Positions 43,325-51,928 of a stretch of DNA of 64,000 nt are shown one piece after another. Made by a program: the position numbers and the translations under genes. The notes beneath the pieces are model-generated. The model had not been told where the DNA came from. It made no database searches and was given only the letters and a program-made list of their open reading frames with translations. This stretch comes from Sphingobacterium sp. SYP-B4668 (lineage in GTDB: Bacteria; Bacteroidota; Bacteroidia; Sphingobacteriales; Sphingobacteriaceae). Where the stretch lies: NCBI RefSeq assembly GCF_027627455.1, contig NZ_CP115483.1:3410001-3474000 (forward strand), written 5' to 3'. Each line of letters opens with the position of its first letter. Positions within the stretch are counted from its first letter, which is position 1.

Positions 43325-45010
43325 TTATAGGTTACCTTTTTTCAGCTCACTAACTGCAAAATCGACGGCACGAGCTGTTAATGCCATATAAGTAAGAGAA
43401 GGGTTGACACAAGCACCCGAAGTCATTGCAGCACCATCTGTAACAAACACATTCTTGGCATCCCAGACTTGGTTATTACCATTTAAAACAGAATTCTTAG
43501 GATCGGTACCCATACGTGCAGTACCCATCTCATGAATACCTTGACCAAAGCCATAGACATTGTCATAAGTATACACATCTTTGACGCCAATCGTTTCCAA
43601 CATATCCTTCATCTCCTCCTGCATGTCTTTACGCATCTTAATCTCGTTATCTCTGATCTCTACATCGAACGAAAGTACAGGTAATCCCCATTTATCTTTT
43701 GCTGTCTTATCTAATGTAACCTTATTCTCATGATAAGGCAATATCTCTCCGAAGGCCGTAAAACCAATATTCCAGCCGCCTGGTTCAAGGATAGCATCTT
43801 TCCAATCACCACCCACATTCATTTCCGCAACTTCTCCTGACCAACGTCCGCGACTGGCACCACCTTGGTATCCAAAACCACGTACATAATCGCGTTTCTT
43901 GGTATCTCCATCGACGTTGACAAAGCGAGGAACGTAAATACCATTGGGTCTTCTACCAAAGGTATACTTATCTTCATAACCTTCAACGGAACCACCTGCA
44001 CCACAACGGAAATGGTGATCCATCAGATTATGTCCCAATTGACCACTGCTACTTCCCAATCCACCTTCCCATACATCTGTTGCTGAGTTCATCAACACCC
44101 ATGTAGAATTCAATGCGGAAGCACAGACAAAAATTACTTTTGCGAAGTACTCGTAGGTCTTATTTGTTTCTGCATCCACAATCTCAACACCTTTTGCTTT
44201 CTTGGTATCTTTATCGTAGATGATATTTTTTACGATTGAAAATGGTCTTAAGGTAAGGTTACCTGTCTTGACAGCTGCTGGTAAAGTCGCAGATTGGGTA
44301 CTAAAATATGCCCCAAAGTTACAACCTAACCAACATTGATTTTGATATTGGCAGTTCACACGATCATGATGAGGAACCGTAAGATTTGCAGTTCTTCCCA
44401 TTATAAAATGACGTTTGCCACCATACTGGCCTTTCAACCGAGCAGCCAAATCCTTTTCCACGATATTCATCTCCATGGCAGGCATAAAATCACCGTCGGG
44501 CAATACGTCTAGTCCATCTCTATTACCAGATATACCTGCAAATTTCTCAGCGTAGCTGTACCAAGGCGCAATATCTTTGTAGCGTATAGGCCAATCGGTA
44601 CCATGTCCATCTTTGGCATTGGCTTCGAAATCTAAATCTGAAAAACGATAACTCTGTCTTCCCCACATAAGGGAACGTCCACCTACGTGGTAACCACGAT
44701 ACCAATCAAATCGTTTGACCTCTGTATACGGGCTTTCTTTTTCGTTGACCCAATAGTCTAGGTTTTTCTCATTCAAGGGATAATCGCGACTCAGTACGGG
44801 GTAATCTTTGATCATCTGTTGAGTACGTCCACCCCTATGCGGAAAATCCCAAGAATTCTTATTGGGCGATGGGTAATCTTTGATGTGCTCAATATTACGT
44901 CCGCGCTCCAGTACAATTGTTTTGAGACCTTTTTCGGTTAGTTCCTTTGCAGCCCAGCCGCCACTGATTCCAGAACCGATGACAATTGCATCATAAACAT
45001 TATCTGCCAT
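43325..45010 (-). CDS. GMC family FAD-dependent sugar oxidoreductase
   Basis: 561 residues, glucose-methanol-choline family. FAD-binding AIVIGSGISGGWAAKELTEKG lies at ~8-28. VGGRSLMWGRQSYRFSDLDFEA (~110-130) and the C-terminal IHEMGTARMGTDPKNSVL and FVTDGAAMTSGACVNPSLTYMALTARA hold the active-site His and Asn region. It lacks its own signal peptide, consistent with co-export by the subunit 3 protein. Closest roles known to me are gluconate/glucose dehydrogenases and glucoside 3-dehydrogenases, which oxidise the C3 hydroxyl and pass electrons to a cytochrome c subunit. No CxxCH protein is encoded nearby. Confidence 0.92.
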   Translation of the reverse strand: MADNVYDAIVIGSGISGGWAAKELTEKGLKTIVLERGRNIEHIKDYPSPNKNSWDFPHRGGRTQQMIKDYPVLSRDYPLNEKNLDYWVNEKESPYTEVKRFDWYRGYHVGGRSLMWGRQSYRFSDLDFEANAKDGHGTDWPIRYKDIAPWYSYAEKFAGISGNRDGLDVLPDGDFMPAMEMNIVEKDLAARLKGQYGGKRHFIMGRTANLTVPHHDRVNCQYQNQCWLGCNFGAYFSTQSATLPAAVKTGNLTLRPFSIVKNIIYDKDTKKAKGVEIVDAETNKTYEYFAKVIFVCASALNSTWVLMNSATDVWEGGLGSSSGQLGHNLMDHHFRCGAGGSVEGYEDKYTFGRRPNGIYVPRFVNVDGDTKKRDYVRGFGYQGGASRGRWSGEVAEMNVGGDWKDAILEPGGWNIGFTAFGEILPYHENKVTLDKTAKDKWGLPVLSFDVEIRDNEIKMRKDMQEEMKDMLETIGVKDVYTYDNVYGFGQGIHEMGTARMGTDPKNSVLNGNNQVWDAKNVFVTDGAAMTSGACVNPSLTYMALTARAVDFAVSELKKGNL

Positions 45011-45041
45011 ATCTCTTCTCTTAAATTAGTTATTGTTTATT

Positions 45042-46286
45042 TTAAATAGTTTCTGTTTCATTCGTGTTTTCGACTTTCTCGTCCTTGAAAAAAATCAAGA
45101 AGAAAAAGAAGACTACTACTGCAATAACGGCAGGAATCACCCATACCTTGTTCCAGAATAAGGCGATATCAGTGGATTTAATATCCAAATACATGTCGCT
45201 TACGTATCCAGCTACCCAAAATCCAATCAATTGGCCAACACCATATGTGGCAAGTGTGATCAATCCTTGAGCAGCGCTCTTATACTTTACCCCCGCCTTT
45301 GCATCGGTATAAATCTGACCGGATACAAAGAAGAAATCATAACATACCCCATGTAGTGCAATACCCAAAATCAGCATGAAAGTCAAATCACCTGCATTGC
45401 CATAAGCAAACAAGAGGTAACGTGCTGCCCAAGCAAGCATACCTACTAAAATGGTTTTCTTGAAACCGAAACGAGTAAAGAACACGGGTAACAAGAGTAG
45501 GAACAAGACTTCGGAAATCTGTCCTATCGTCATTTTCCCTGTTGGATTTTCAAGGTTAATCTCACTTAGGAAGACGTTGGCATTCTGATAGTAAAAAGCT
45601 AATGGAATACAAATCAAAATCGACGAGATAAAGAAAAGCAGGAAATTTCTATCCTTTAACAATTTAACGGCATCTAAGCCCAGAATTTGACTAATAGAGG
45701 CCTTTCCATCATTGCTGACTTTCACTGGTGGCGTCTTAGGCAGCATAAAGCTGAATACACCTAACACTAATGAAGCGACTCCAGCCATTAGAAATGTATT
45801 TTGAAGCAATCCATCAGCTGCATCCCATTTGAACAGGTAGCTAATTGCCAAACCAGCAACTATCCAGCCTATTGTACCCCAGATACGGATACTTGAAAAT
45901 TCCTTTTCCGGGTTTTTCATTTGACGGAAAGAAACAGAGTTGACTAAAGAAAGCGTTGGCATATAAAGAAGCATATATCCCAAAACGTAAGGATAAAACT
46001 CGCTAACAGACGTTGATTTGTACATTTGGTACATTAAAACCGCCCCCACAATGTGCAACACTCCTAATATTCGTTCTGCATTAAAGAAACGATCGGCTAT
46101 CATGCCGATAATAAACGGTGCTACAATAGCACCCCAAGATTGCGTAGAAAACACATTGGCGCTCTCCAGCCCTGTTGCATTCAAGCCTTTACTAAGAAAA
46201 GTACCCAACGTAACAAACCATGCTCCCCAAATAAAAAATTCGAGAAACATCATAAAAGAAAGTTTAATTCTTATTCCTGTTGTCAT
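45042..46286 (-). CDS. NupG-type nucleoside/sugar MFS permease
   Basis: 414 residues with 12 predicted membrane helices. The start, RIKLSFMMFLEFFIWGAWFVTLGTFL, and the segments IVAPFIIGMIADRFFNAERILG and RIWGTIGWIVAGLAISYLF are typical of the nucleoside:H+ symporter branch of the major facilitator superfamily. Homologues are recurrent in Bacteroidota operons with Gfo/Idh/MocA and DUF1080 genes, so here it more likely imports the (keto-)sugar product than a nucleoside; that is inference from context. Confidence 0.88.
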   Translation of the reverse strand: MTTGIRIKLSFMMFLEFFIWGAWFVTLGTFLSKGLNATGLESANVFSTQSWGAIVAPFIIGMIADRFFNAERILGVLHIVGAVLMYQMYKSTSVSEFYPYVLGYMLLYMPTLSLVNSVSFRQMKNPEKEFSSIRIWGTIGWIVAGLAISYLFKWDAADGLLQNTFLMAGVASLVLGVFSFMLPKTPPVKVSNDGKASISQILGLDAVKLLKDRNFLLFFISSILICIPLAFYYQNANVFLSEINLENPTGKMTIGQISEVLFLLLLPVFFTRFGFKKTILVGMLAWAARYLLFAYGNAGDLTFMLILGIALHGVCYDFFFVSGQIYTDAKAGVKYKSAAQGLITLATYGVGQLIGFWVAGYVSDMYLDIKSTDIALFWNKVWVIPAVIAVVVFFFFLIFFKDEKVENTNETETI

Positions 46287-46377
46287 AAAAATGGTTTATA
46301 GAAAATCGATGTTGATTTAAAACTAAAAGCAATTTATAAAAAAATATTATATTGTACAGAATACACACTTAAAAAAG

Positions 46378-47319
46378 TTACACAGCAAAGCTGTCTACTT
46401 CACGATATGCAGCTAGCAAAGCGTCTTCACCAGCTTTACCACCTTTAGACATACCATGCTCCATACCGACTATACCTTTATATCCTTTGTTGTATAGCCA
46501 CTTAAATACATTTTTATAATTGACTTCTCCTGTTGTTGGCTCATTACGGCCAGGATTGTCTCCTACCTGTACATAGGCAATCTCGCTCCAGCATTGGTTC
46601 ATCAAATTAATAAGGTTGCCCTCATTTTTTTGTTGATGATAAGCATCATATAATATCTTACATGATGGACTGCCTACTGCTTTACATATTTCATAAGTCT
46701 GGTCGGTATATCTCAAAAACAGGTCGGGTGTGTCACTCAATGGTTCGAGCACCATCGTGATGCCATGCGGTTCAAAGATTTCAGCACCACGCTTCAATCC
46801 TTCAATGACATTGGCTGTCTGGACGCCAATTGGAAGACGTCTTTCATAATCCCCGGGTACTACTGTCACCCACTTAGCACCTACACGCTTAGCGATTTCG
46901 ACAGATTCACGACAGCCTTTCAAGAAGATATCGACATGCTCTTGTTTTCCTGCCGCCAGGGTGTTGGCACCATTCCCACCTTTTGGCACAACAAAAACAC
47001 CCATAGTCATTCCTAACTTGGCCAAAAGTTCGCCGGCCTTTTTCTGCTCATCTACCGACCTACCAGGCATTCCATTGTCTTCCAGACCGCGAAACCCCAA
47101 ATCGTGCATATATTTGATTTCATCTAAGAAATTTTTTCCGGCTGAAGTACTAAACATCCCCTGATGTGGAGCATAGTTTAATTTAAAAGTTTCGCCCTTC
47201 AATGCGTTCGAGACACTTTCTGACGATTTGGCTTCATTTTCTGAAGCCCGTAACATATTATTAGTGAGTAAAGCTCCTGATAACACAGCAGCACTTTTTA
47301 AGAAATTACTTCGTTTCAT
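46378..47319 (-). CDS. Exported hydroxypyruvate isomerase-like TIM barrel protein
   Basis: 313 residues of the xylose isomerase-like superfamily. The signal-like N-terminus is MKRSNFLKSAAVLSGALLTNNMLRA. Motifs: VTVVPGDYERR, MVLEPLSDTPDLFLR (Glu ligand), CKILYDAYHQQKNEGNL (Asp/His), YVQVGDNPGRNEPTTGEVNY and GIVGMEHGMSKGG (Glu). The VGDNPGRNEPGTGE pattern is characteristic of the hydroxypyruvate isomerase branch. It is probably an epimerase or isomerase for a keto sugar in the periplasm. It shares the operon with GMC, MFS and ApbE genes. Confidence 0.87.
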   Translation of the reverse strand: MKRSNFLKSAAVLSGALLTNNMLRASENEAKSSESVSNALKGETFKLNYAPHQGMFSTSAGKNFLDEIKYMHDLGFRGLEDNGMPGRSVDEQKKAGELLAKLGMTMGVFVVPKGGNGANTLAAGKQEHVDIFLKGCRESVEIAKRVGAKWVTVVPGDYERRLPIGVQTANVIEGLKRGAEIFEPHGITMVLEPLSDTPDLFLRYTDQTYEICKAVGSPSCKILYDAYHQQKNEGNLINLMNQCWSEIAYVQVGDNPGRNEPTTGEVNYKNVFKWLYNKGYKGIVGMEHGMSKGGKAGEDALLAAYREVDSFAV

Positions 47320-47323
47320 ACTG

Positions 47324-48358
47324 TTAGTTTAGATTTTGGTTTACGCGAAAGAGTTTATCAAAGCCTTTGGTGTGCGCTTCTTCAATCTCCCCGTTTTGGT
47401 TATTATAAATTACATAAATATCAACATTTTTTCTCTTATCCGCAAAAGCTAGTGCTTCTTTCGGGCTCATGGCCATAAAAATATTATCCAATGCATCACC
47501 GTCCATAGCACTTGGTGCATAGACCGTAACGCTCACCATATTGGAAAGATAAGAGTATCCTGTGCGAGGATCGATATGATGGGTAATCTTACGACCTTTG
47601 TCCATCAAAAATTTCTCAAAATTACCGGCTGTTGTAATTGCTCCTGACGAGACTGTTATAACATCTTGCTTTAAGCTCATTTTGCCGTCATTCATTACAG
47701 GTCTTTCGATACCGACCTTCATACTATCTCCATCAGGCTTGACCCCTTGAATCCGTAGTTCTCCGCCTAATTCCACAACAAAACTCTTAATCCCTCTATC
47801 CATGAGATATGCGGCAAGAACATCAACAGAGTACCCTTGGGCAATACCATTAAGGTCGATCGTGACGCGAGGATTGGACTTGATAAGACGTCTACCTTTC
47901 ACTTTCAATTGATGCATTCCAACATCCTTTAATGCATTTTGAATCTGTATGGAATCTGGTAAAGAGGATATACGCTTGGGTCCAAAGCCCCACAATTGGA
48001 CCAAAGGTGCGACCGTAATATCAAACTGACCTTTGGATAGCTTATGATATTTAAAAGATGCAGCAATCACATTCTTCATATGTACATCCATATCCACTTC
48101 TTGGACATCAGATTGATTGAACCTAGAAATAAGTGATTGATTATTATAGATAGACATAGACAAATCAATGTCATTCAATATACTGTCTATCGCAGACTTT
48201 TCCATCTGCTTGTCGGAATAATATACGATATGATAGGTAGTACCTTGTGCTCTTCCGTCGATAACTCTCCTTTCAGGACTCACTTTATTTGGCTGTTGGG
48301 CACATAACGCCGAACAGCCAATAAAGCAAAAGAATAGAGTTATCCATGAAAATCTCAT
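47324..48358 (-). CDS. apbE: FAD:protein FMN transferase (ApbE)
   Basis: 344 residues with a signal peptide (MRFSWITLFFCFIGCSALCAQ). ApbE attaches FMN covalently to Thr/Ser of periplasmic or membrane target proteins, using FAD and Mg2+. Motifs: GTTYHIVYY (~40), TIDLNGIAQGYSVDVLAAYL (~172), VELGGELRIQG (~200), VSSGAITTAGNFEKF (~240), HHIDPRTGYSYLSN (~262) and DALDNIFMAM (~290). It is tightly packed in the operon (4 bases before the next gene, 9 after the Gfo/Idh/MocA stop). No target with a clear flavinylation motif was seen among its neighbours. Confidence 0.94.
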   Translation of the reverse strand: MRFSWITLFFCFIGCSALCAQQPNKVSPERRVIDGRAQGTTYHIVYYSDKQMEKSAIDSILNDIDLSMSIYNNQSLISRFNQSDVQEVDMDVHMKNVIAASFKYHKLSKGQFDITVAPLVQLWGFGPKRISSLPDSIQIQNALKDVGMHQLKVKGRRLIKSNPRVTIDLNGIAQGYSVDVLAAYLMDRGIKSFVVELGGELRIQGVKPDGDSMKVGIERPVMNDGKMSLKQDVITVSSGAITTAGNFEKFLMDKGRKITHHIDPRTGYSYLSNMVSVTVYAPSAMDGDALDNIFMAMSPKEALAFADKRKNVDIYVIYNNQNGEIEEAHTKGFDKLFRVNQNLN

Positions 48359-48367
48359 GAAGACAAC

Positions 48368-49684
48368 TTAGATATAAAGGTTGGTATTCTGCCCTGGAAT
48401 GGCTTCAGGATATAGGCCGTCTGCATTAGGCAGAATTTTAGGCTTTGCATCCCAAGCGTATGTAGCGGGTTGAAGATCGACAGTGGATTCCAATGCCGCA
48501 TCCCATTTGATTACTTTGCCCGTGTAACATGCTATACGGCCAATTATACCCGTTAATGTACTATAGGCACCGTACTCAGCATTGTCAAACTTGTATTCTC
48601 CTTTAGAGATTGCTTCAAATAGTTCTTTATGTTCTTGTTGATAAGGATTAGGATTTCCTTTAGCATCATGACGATAGATTTCCTTACCATTGGCATCCCA
48701 AATGACACCTTGCCCACCAGCTGAAAGATATGTCCTTCCTTTGGTAGCCTGAAATGTCTCGTCCACTCTATTCGCAATACCCTCGAAATGACGACATTGA
48801 CTATATACAACTGAACCGTCTCCATAAGTCAATTCAACAGCAAAATTATCATAAATCTCACCATAATCTTTTCCTTTGCGATAAGCTTGGCTTCCTGTCC
48901 CTTGGATAGATACAGGATATGCACCTTTCACCCAATTTGCAATATCAATGTTGTGCACATGTTGCTCCACGATATGATCACCACACAACCAATTGAAATA
49001 ATACCAGTTACGCATTTGATATTCCATTTCTGTCATCTCTGGCTTACGTGGTCTCACCCATACACCACCACTATTCCAATAAACCTGTCCAGAAACCACA
49101 TCACCGATTGCACCATCCTGGATGCGTTTGATTACCTCTCTATAATTCGTCTGGTATCTCCGTTGTAAACCAACTACAACATTCAATTTTTTACGTTTTG
49201 CTTCAGCAGCAGCTGCTAACACTCTGCGGATTCCGGGGATATCGGTAGCAACAGGCTTTTCCATAAACACATGTTTACCCTGTTTTACCGCCTCTTCAAA
49301 ATGTATCGGACGAAATCCTGGAGGCGTGGTCAAAATAACGACGTCAGCATCCTTAATAGCAGATTTGTATCCATCAAATCCAACATATTTGCGACTCTCT
49401 GGAATGTCGATCTTATCTTGGAACTTCTCTTTTAAAGTATTATATGTGGAATCCAAATTGTCTTTAAAAGCATCTGCCATTGCTACCAATTTTATATTTT
49501 GCCCGGAAGCAAAAGCATCGAAAGCAGCTCCAGTACCACGACCGCCACAGCCAATCAAGGCAACTTTGATAATATCGCTGCCTGCTGCAAAGACATCAGA
49601 AATAGGCATAGACCCCAAGGCTGCAGTACCTGCTATCGCAGCACTGGCCTTTAAAAAATCCCTACGTTGAAAATTGTTATTCAT
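48368..49684 (-). CDS. Tat-exported Gfo/Idh/MocA family oxidoreductase
   Basis: 438 residues from the ATG at 49684; a TTG 9 bases upstream is the alternative. Tat signal FQRRDFLKASAAIAGTAALG. Rossmann motif IGCGGRGTGAAFDAF (~43-57) and catalytic GKHVFMEKPVATD (~137, Lys of EKP). The C-terminal domain contains YYFNWLCGDHIVEQHVHNIDIANW. It is more distant from the paralogues at 29414 and 41873 than those are from each other. It is second in the eight-gene operon, 30 bases after the SUMF1 gene. Confidence 0.9.
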   Translation of the reverse strand: MNNNFQRRDFLKASAAIAGTAALGSMPISDVFAAGSDIIKVALIGCGGRGTGAAFDAFASGQNIKLVAMADAFKDNLDSTYNTLKEKFQDKIDIPESRKYVGFDGYKSAIKDADVVILTTPPGFRPIHFEEAVKQGKHVFMEKPVATDIPGIRRVLAAAAEAKRKKLNVVVGLQRRYQTNYREVIKRIQDGAIGDVVSGQVYWNSGGVWVRPRKPEMTEMEYQMRNWYYFNWLCGDHIVEQHVHNIDIANWVKGAYPVSIQGTGSQAYRKGKDYGEIYDNFAVELTYGDGSVVYSQCRHFEGIANRVDETFQATKGRTYLSAGGQGVIWDANGKEIYRHDAKGNPNPYQQEHKELFEAISKGEYKFDNAEYGAYSTLTGIIGRIACYTGKVIKWDAALESTVDLQPATYAWDAKPKILPNADGLYPEAIPGQNTNLYI

Positions 49685-49713
49685 TTTATACAAAAAGTTT
49701 ATTTGGTTGAGTT

Positions 49714-50676
49714 TTAAAAATCTTTAATTGGGGCTTTATCATAATAAGCCATAATCTCAGCATGAGAAGGAACTGTCTGCGGCCTTACAAGACGTAAACC
49801 TACAAAAGGAGCTTCAGGAAACCACCAATTGGATTTCGGAATTTGAGGATCGAGTTGCTTCCAACTTGGATCGGAGGCCATACGAGAAGCCGATCTTAAA
49901 TCCTTAGCTTCACTATCGAAGGCACCTCCGCGTACACTATGTGGGTAGAGTTTTGTAGGGATATTTACTGGATTGTCCGCTTTCTTTCCCGCAAATTGCT
50001 TATAAAATTGAGCATCATACTGATCGTATGTCCACTCGGCAACATTCCCCAACATATCATAGAGTCCCCATTTATTAGGCTTTTTAAGCCCTACCTTTTG
50101 CGTTTGTTCGTTGCTATTGGCCTTATACCATGCATATTGATCCAATTGGGCGGCATCATTTCCAAAGTAATAATCATCAGTACTACCTGCACGACTGGCG
50201 TACTCCCATTCGGCTTCAGTAGGCAATCTAAAGAAAACTCCGGTCCTGACGTAAAGCCATTTACAGAATTGAATGGCATTGTAATGGGTCATGGCCAAAG
50301 CAGGGTGCCCTTCCTTGCCCATTCCGAACGTCATATCTAAATATGGCTTAGTAGGTCGCGTCACTGCATCGACCTCTGCACTCACCTTACCATCATTGGA
50401 ATTACTTATTTCGTAGTCTTTATAGACGAAAGGTTCATAGAGATCCCAGGTTACTTCAAATGTACTCATCCAAAAAGGATTAATCTTCACCTCATGTACA
50501 GGCATCTCGTCCTCCTTCCCGTTGGCACTGCCTTGTTTAAAGGTCCCTCCTGGAATCGCTTCCATTGTAAAATTCAACTTAGTTCCCTTTACATCTTGGG
50601 TGTATTTTTCAAATTTAGTTTGTGCACTCCCGTAGGACGCACACATTAAAAGTCCTAATGATAACAATATTCGCAT
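49714..50676 (-). CDS. SUMF1/formylglycine-generating enzyme-like protein lacking the catalytic cysteines
   Basis: 320 residues with a signal peptide (MRILLSLGLLMCASYGSAQ). SUMF1 (C-type lectin-like) fold: AIPGGTFKQGSANGKEDEMPVHEVKINPFWMSTFEVTWDLY, FRLPTEAEWEYASRAGSTDDYYFG, KPNKWGLYDMLGNVAEWTYD and SVRGGAFDSEAKDLRSASR, ending PFVGLRLVRP. Genuine sulfatase-activating enzymes carry a Cys pair near the RGGS...R region; here that segment has no Cys, so sulfatase activation is unlikely. It may bind sugars or act as an accessory protein. First gene of the eight-gene operon (50676 to 41213). Confidence 0.87.
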   Translation of the reverse strand: MRILLSLGLLMCASYGSAQTKFEKYTQDVKGTKLNFTMEAIPGGTFKQGSANGKEDEMPVHEVKINPFWMSTFEVTWDLYEPFVYKDYEISNSNDGKVSAEVDAVTRPTKPYLDMTFGMGKEGHPALAMTHYNAIQFCKWLYVRTGVFFRLPTEAEWEYASRAGSTDDYYFGNDAAQLDQYAWYKANSNEQTQKVGLKKPNKWGLYDMLGNVAEWTYDQYDAQFYKQFAGKKADNPVNIPTKLYPHSVRGGAFDSEAKDLRSASRMASDPSWKQLDPQIPKSNWWFPEAPFVGLRLVRPQTVPSHAEIMAYYDKAPIKDF

Positions 50677-50826
50677 ATGACTACAAAGAAATAACTAGAC
50701 AGATTCTAGGCTTAAATTAATTTGGAAAAACCTCAAAACTTACTTTTTCCGAAGAATAAAGTTACACTAATTGTACTTATTACACACACACAGGCCATAA
50801 CAAATCTGTTACAGACTTTTGGAGCA

Positions 50827-51768
50827 TTAAAAATCAAATAAATACTGTAGGATATAGAACCAAACAGTAGATGTCAATAGACCAATTATTATACTGACAC
50901 CTATGGTTAGATTGGCAATTTTACTGTCCAACTTGAATTGATCAATAAGTATACTTGTCGAAACCAAGCAAGGCATAGACATTTCGAAAATACTGACGAC
51001 ACCGTAAGCATTCTCTCCTTTCATAAAAAAAACGAAACCTAAGACCAATACGGGTGCGATCAAAAGTTTATATAACAGCGATAGGGAAATACTTTGGATC
51101 TCTTCCTTCCACCCTTTGAATGTTAACTGTAATCCAACCGAGAATAAGGCTAGTGGAGAAACGGTAGCAGCAAGCTTATCAAACAAAGGGTCTAAAGGCT
51201 TCATATCAATGAAATGCGGTAATGACAAAGCACAAACGCATCCGATAAAGGGTGGAAAAGTAAGCAAGCGTCTCCCTGCCTCACGTACTCGCACAGCTAA
51301 TGACGAATTTCGACCTTCCCGCCCAGCGATGTAGACGCCTAAGGTTGACAATAAAAAAAAGGTGGCCTGATCACAAATAATAGCGATAGCAAGATACTGC
51401 TCACCAAAGAAACTGGCGACCAATGGAAACCCTACGAAAGAGGTATTACTAAACCCAGAGACTAGTATCAACGTAAGCTTGGTCTTAGTCGTGTATTGTT
51501 TAAAAAAACCTACTACACGAAAGCAAATGATACTACCTAACAATACGATAAAAGGGCTAAATACTGGGAACACCATATCTTGCCCCCAAGAGATGTGGGG
51601 TAAATATTTAAAAGATACTGCGGGCAGAGCGAGATAGAGTACCCACGTGTTGATTCCTTTGTGCGCCTCCTGATGGATGAGCTTGGTCTGCCTTAAAGCA
51701 TACCCGGCTCCCATACAGATGATTATCAAAACAAAATTTACCAAAATAACTTTAGCTTTTATTTGCAA
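50827..51768 (-). CDS. AEC family transporter (auxin efflux carrier-like)
   Basis: About 313 residues with ~10 hydrophobic helices. AEC features: GAGYALRQTKLIHQEAHKGINTWVLYLALPAVSF at the N-terminus, SGFSNTSFVGFPLVASFFG (~105) and a C-terminal MPCLVSTSILIDQF segment in place of the usual conserved helix pair. It exports or imports organic anions; substrate unknown. The start is uncertain: the upstream in-frame TTG (51768) overlaps a -7-like element, the first in-frame ATG is residue 19, and the first membrane helix begins before it. Confidence 0.85.
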   Translation of the reverse strand: MQIKAKVILVNFVLIIICMGAGYALRQTKLIHQEAHKGINTWVLYLALPAVSFKYLPHISWGQDMVFPVFSPFIVLLGSIICFRVVGFFKQYTTKTKLTLILVSGFSNTSFVGFPLVASFFGEQYLAIAIICDQATFFLLSTLGVYIAGREGRNSSLAVRVREAGRRLLTFPPFIGCVCALSLPHFIDMKPLDPLFDKLAATVSPLALFSVGLQLTFKGWKEEIQSISLSLLYKLLIAPVLVLGFVFFMKGENAYGVVSIFEMSMPCLVSTSILIDQFKLDSKIANLTIGVSIIIGLLTSTVWFYILQYLFDF

Positions 51769-51773
51769 AGGTA
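51766..51773 (-). promoter_or_regulatory. -7-like element overlapping the AEC start
   Basis: The minus strand reads TACCTTTG, whose last three bases are the putative TTG start codon of the AEC gene. If real, translation must start further in. Confidence 0.3.
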
Positions 51774-51875
51774 ATTTTCTTTGTGATTACCTGCTAATCT
51801 CTCTTACATTTAACCAAGGGATGAAATGGCGGCTTAATATTTCGTCAATCAAAAGTCTATTTCAGATAAAATACA

Positions 51876-51883
51876 TATTTTTG
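51876..51883 (+). promoter_or_regulatory. -7-like element upstream of the PagL-like gene
   Basis: TATTTTTG matches TAnnTTTG, 46 bases before the TTG start. No clear -33 partner. Confidence 0.3.
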
Positions 51884-51928
51884 CACGACAACAACATTGG
51901 GCGCTTACTTTTATAATTTACTAGGAGA

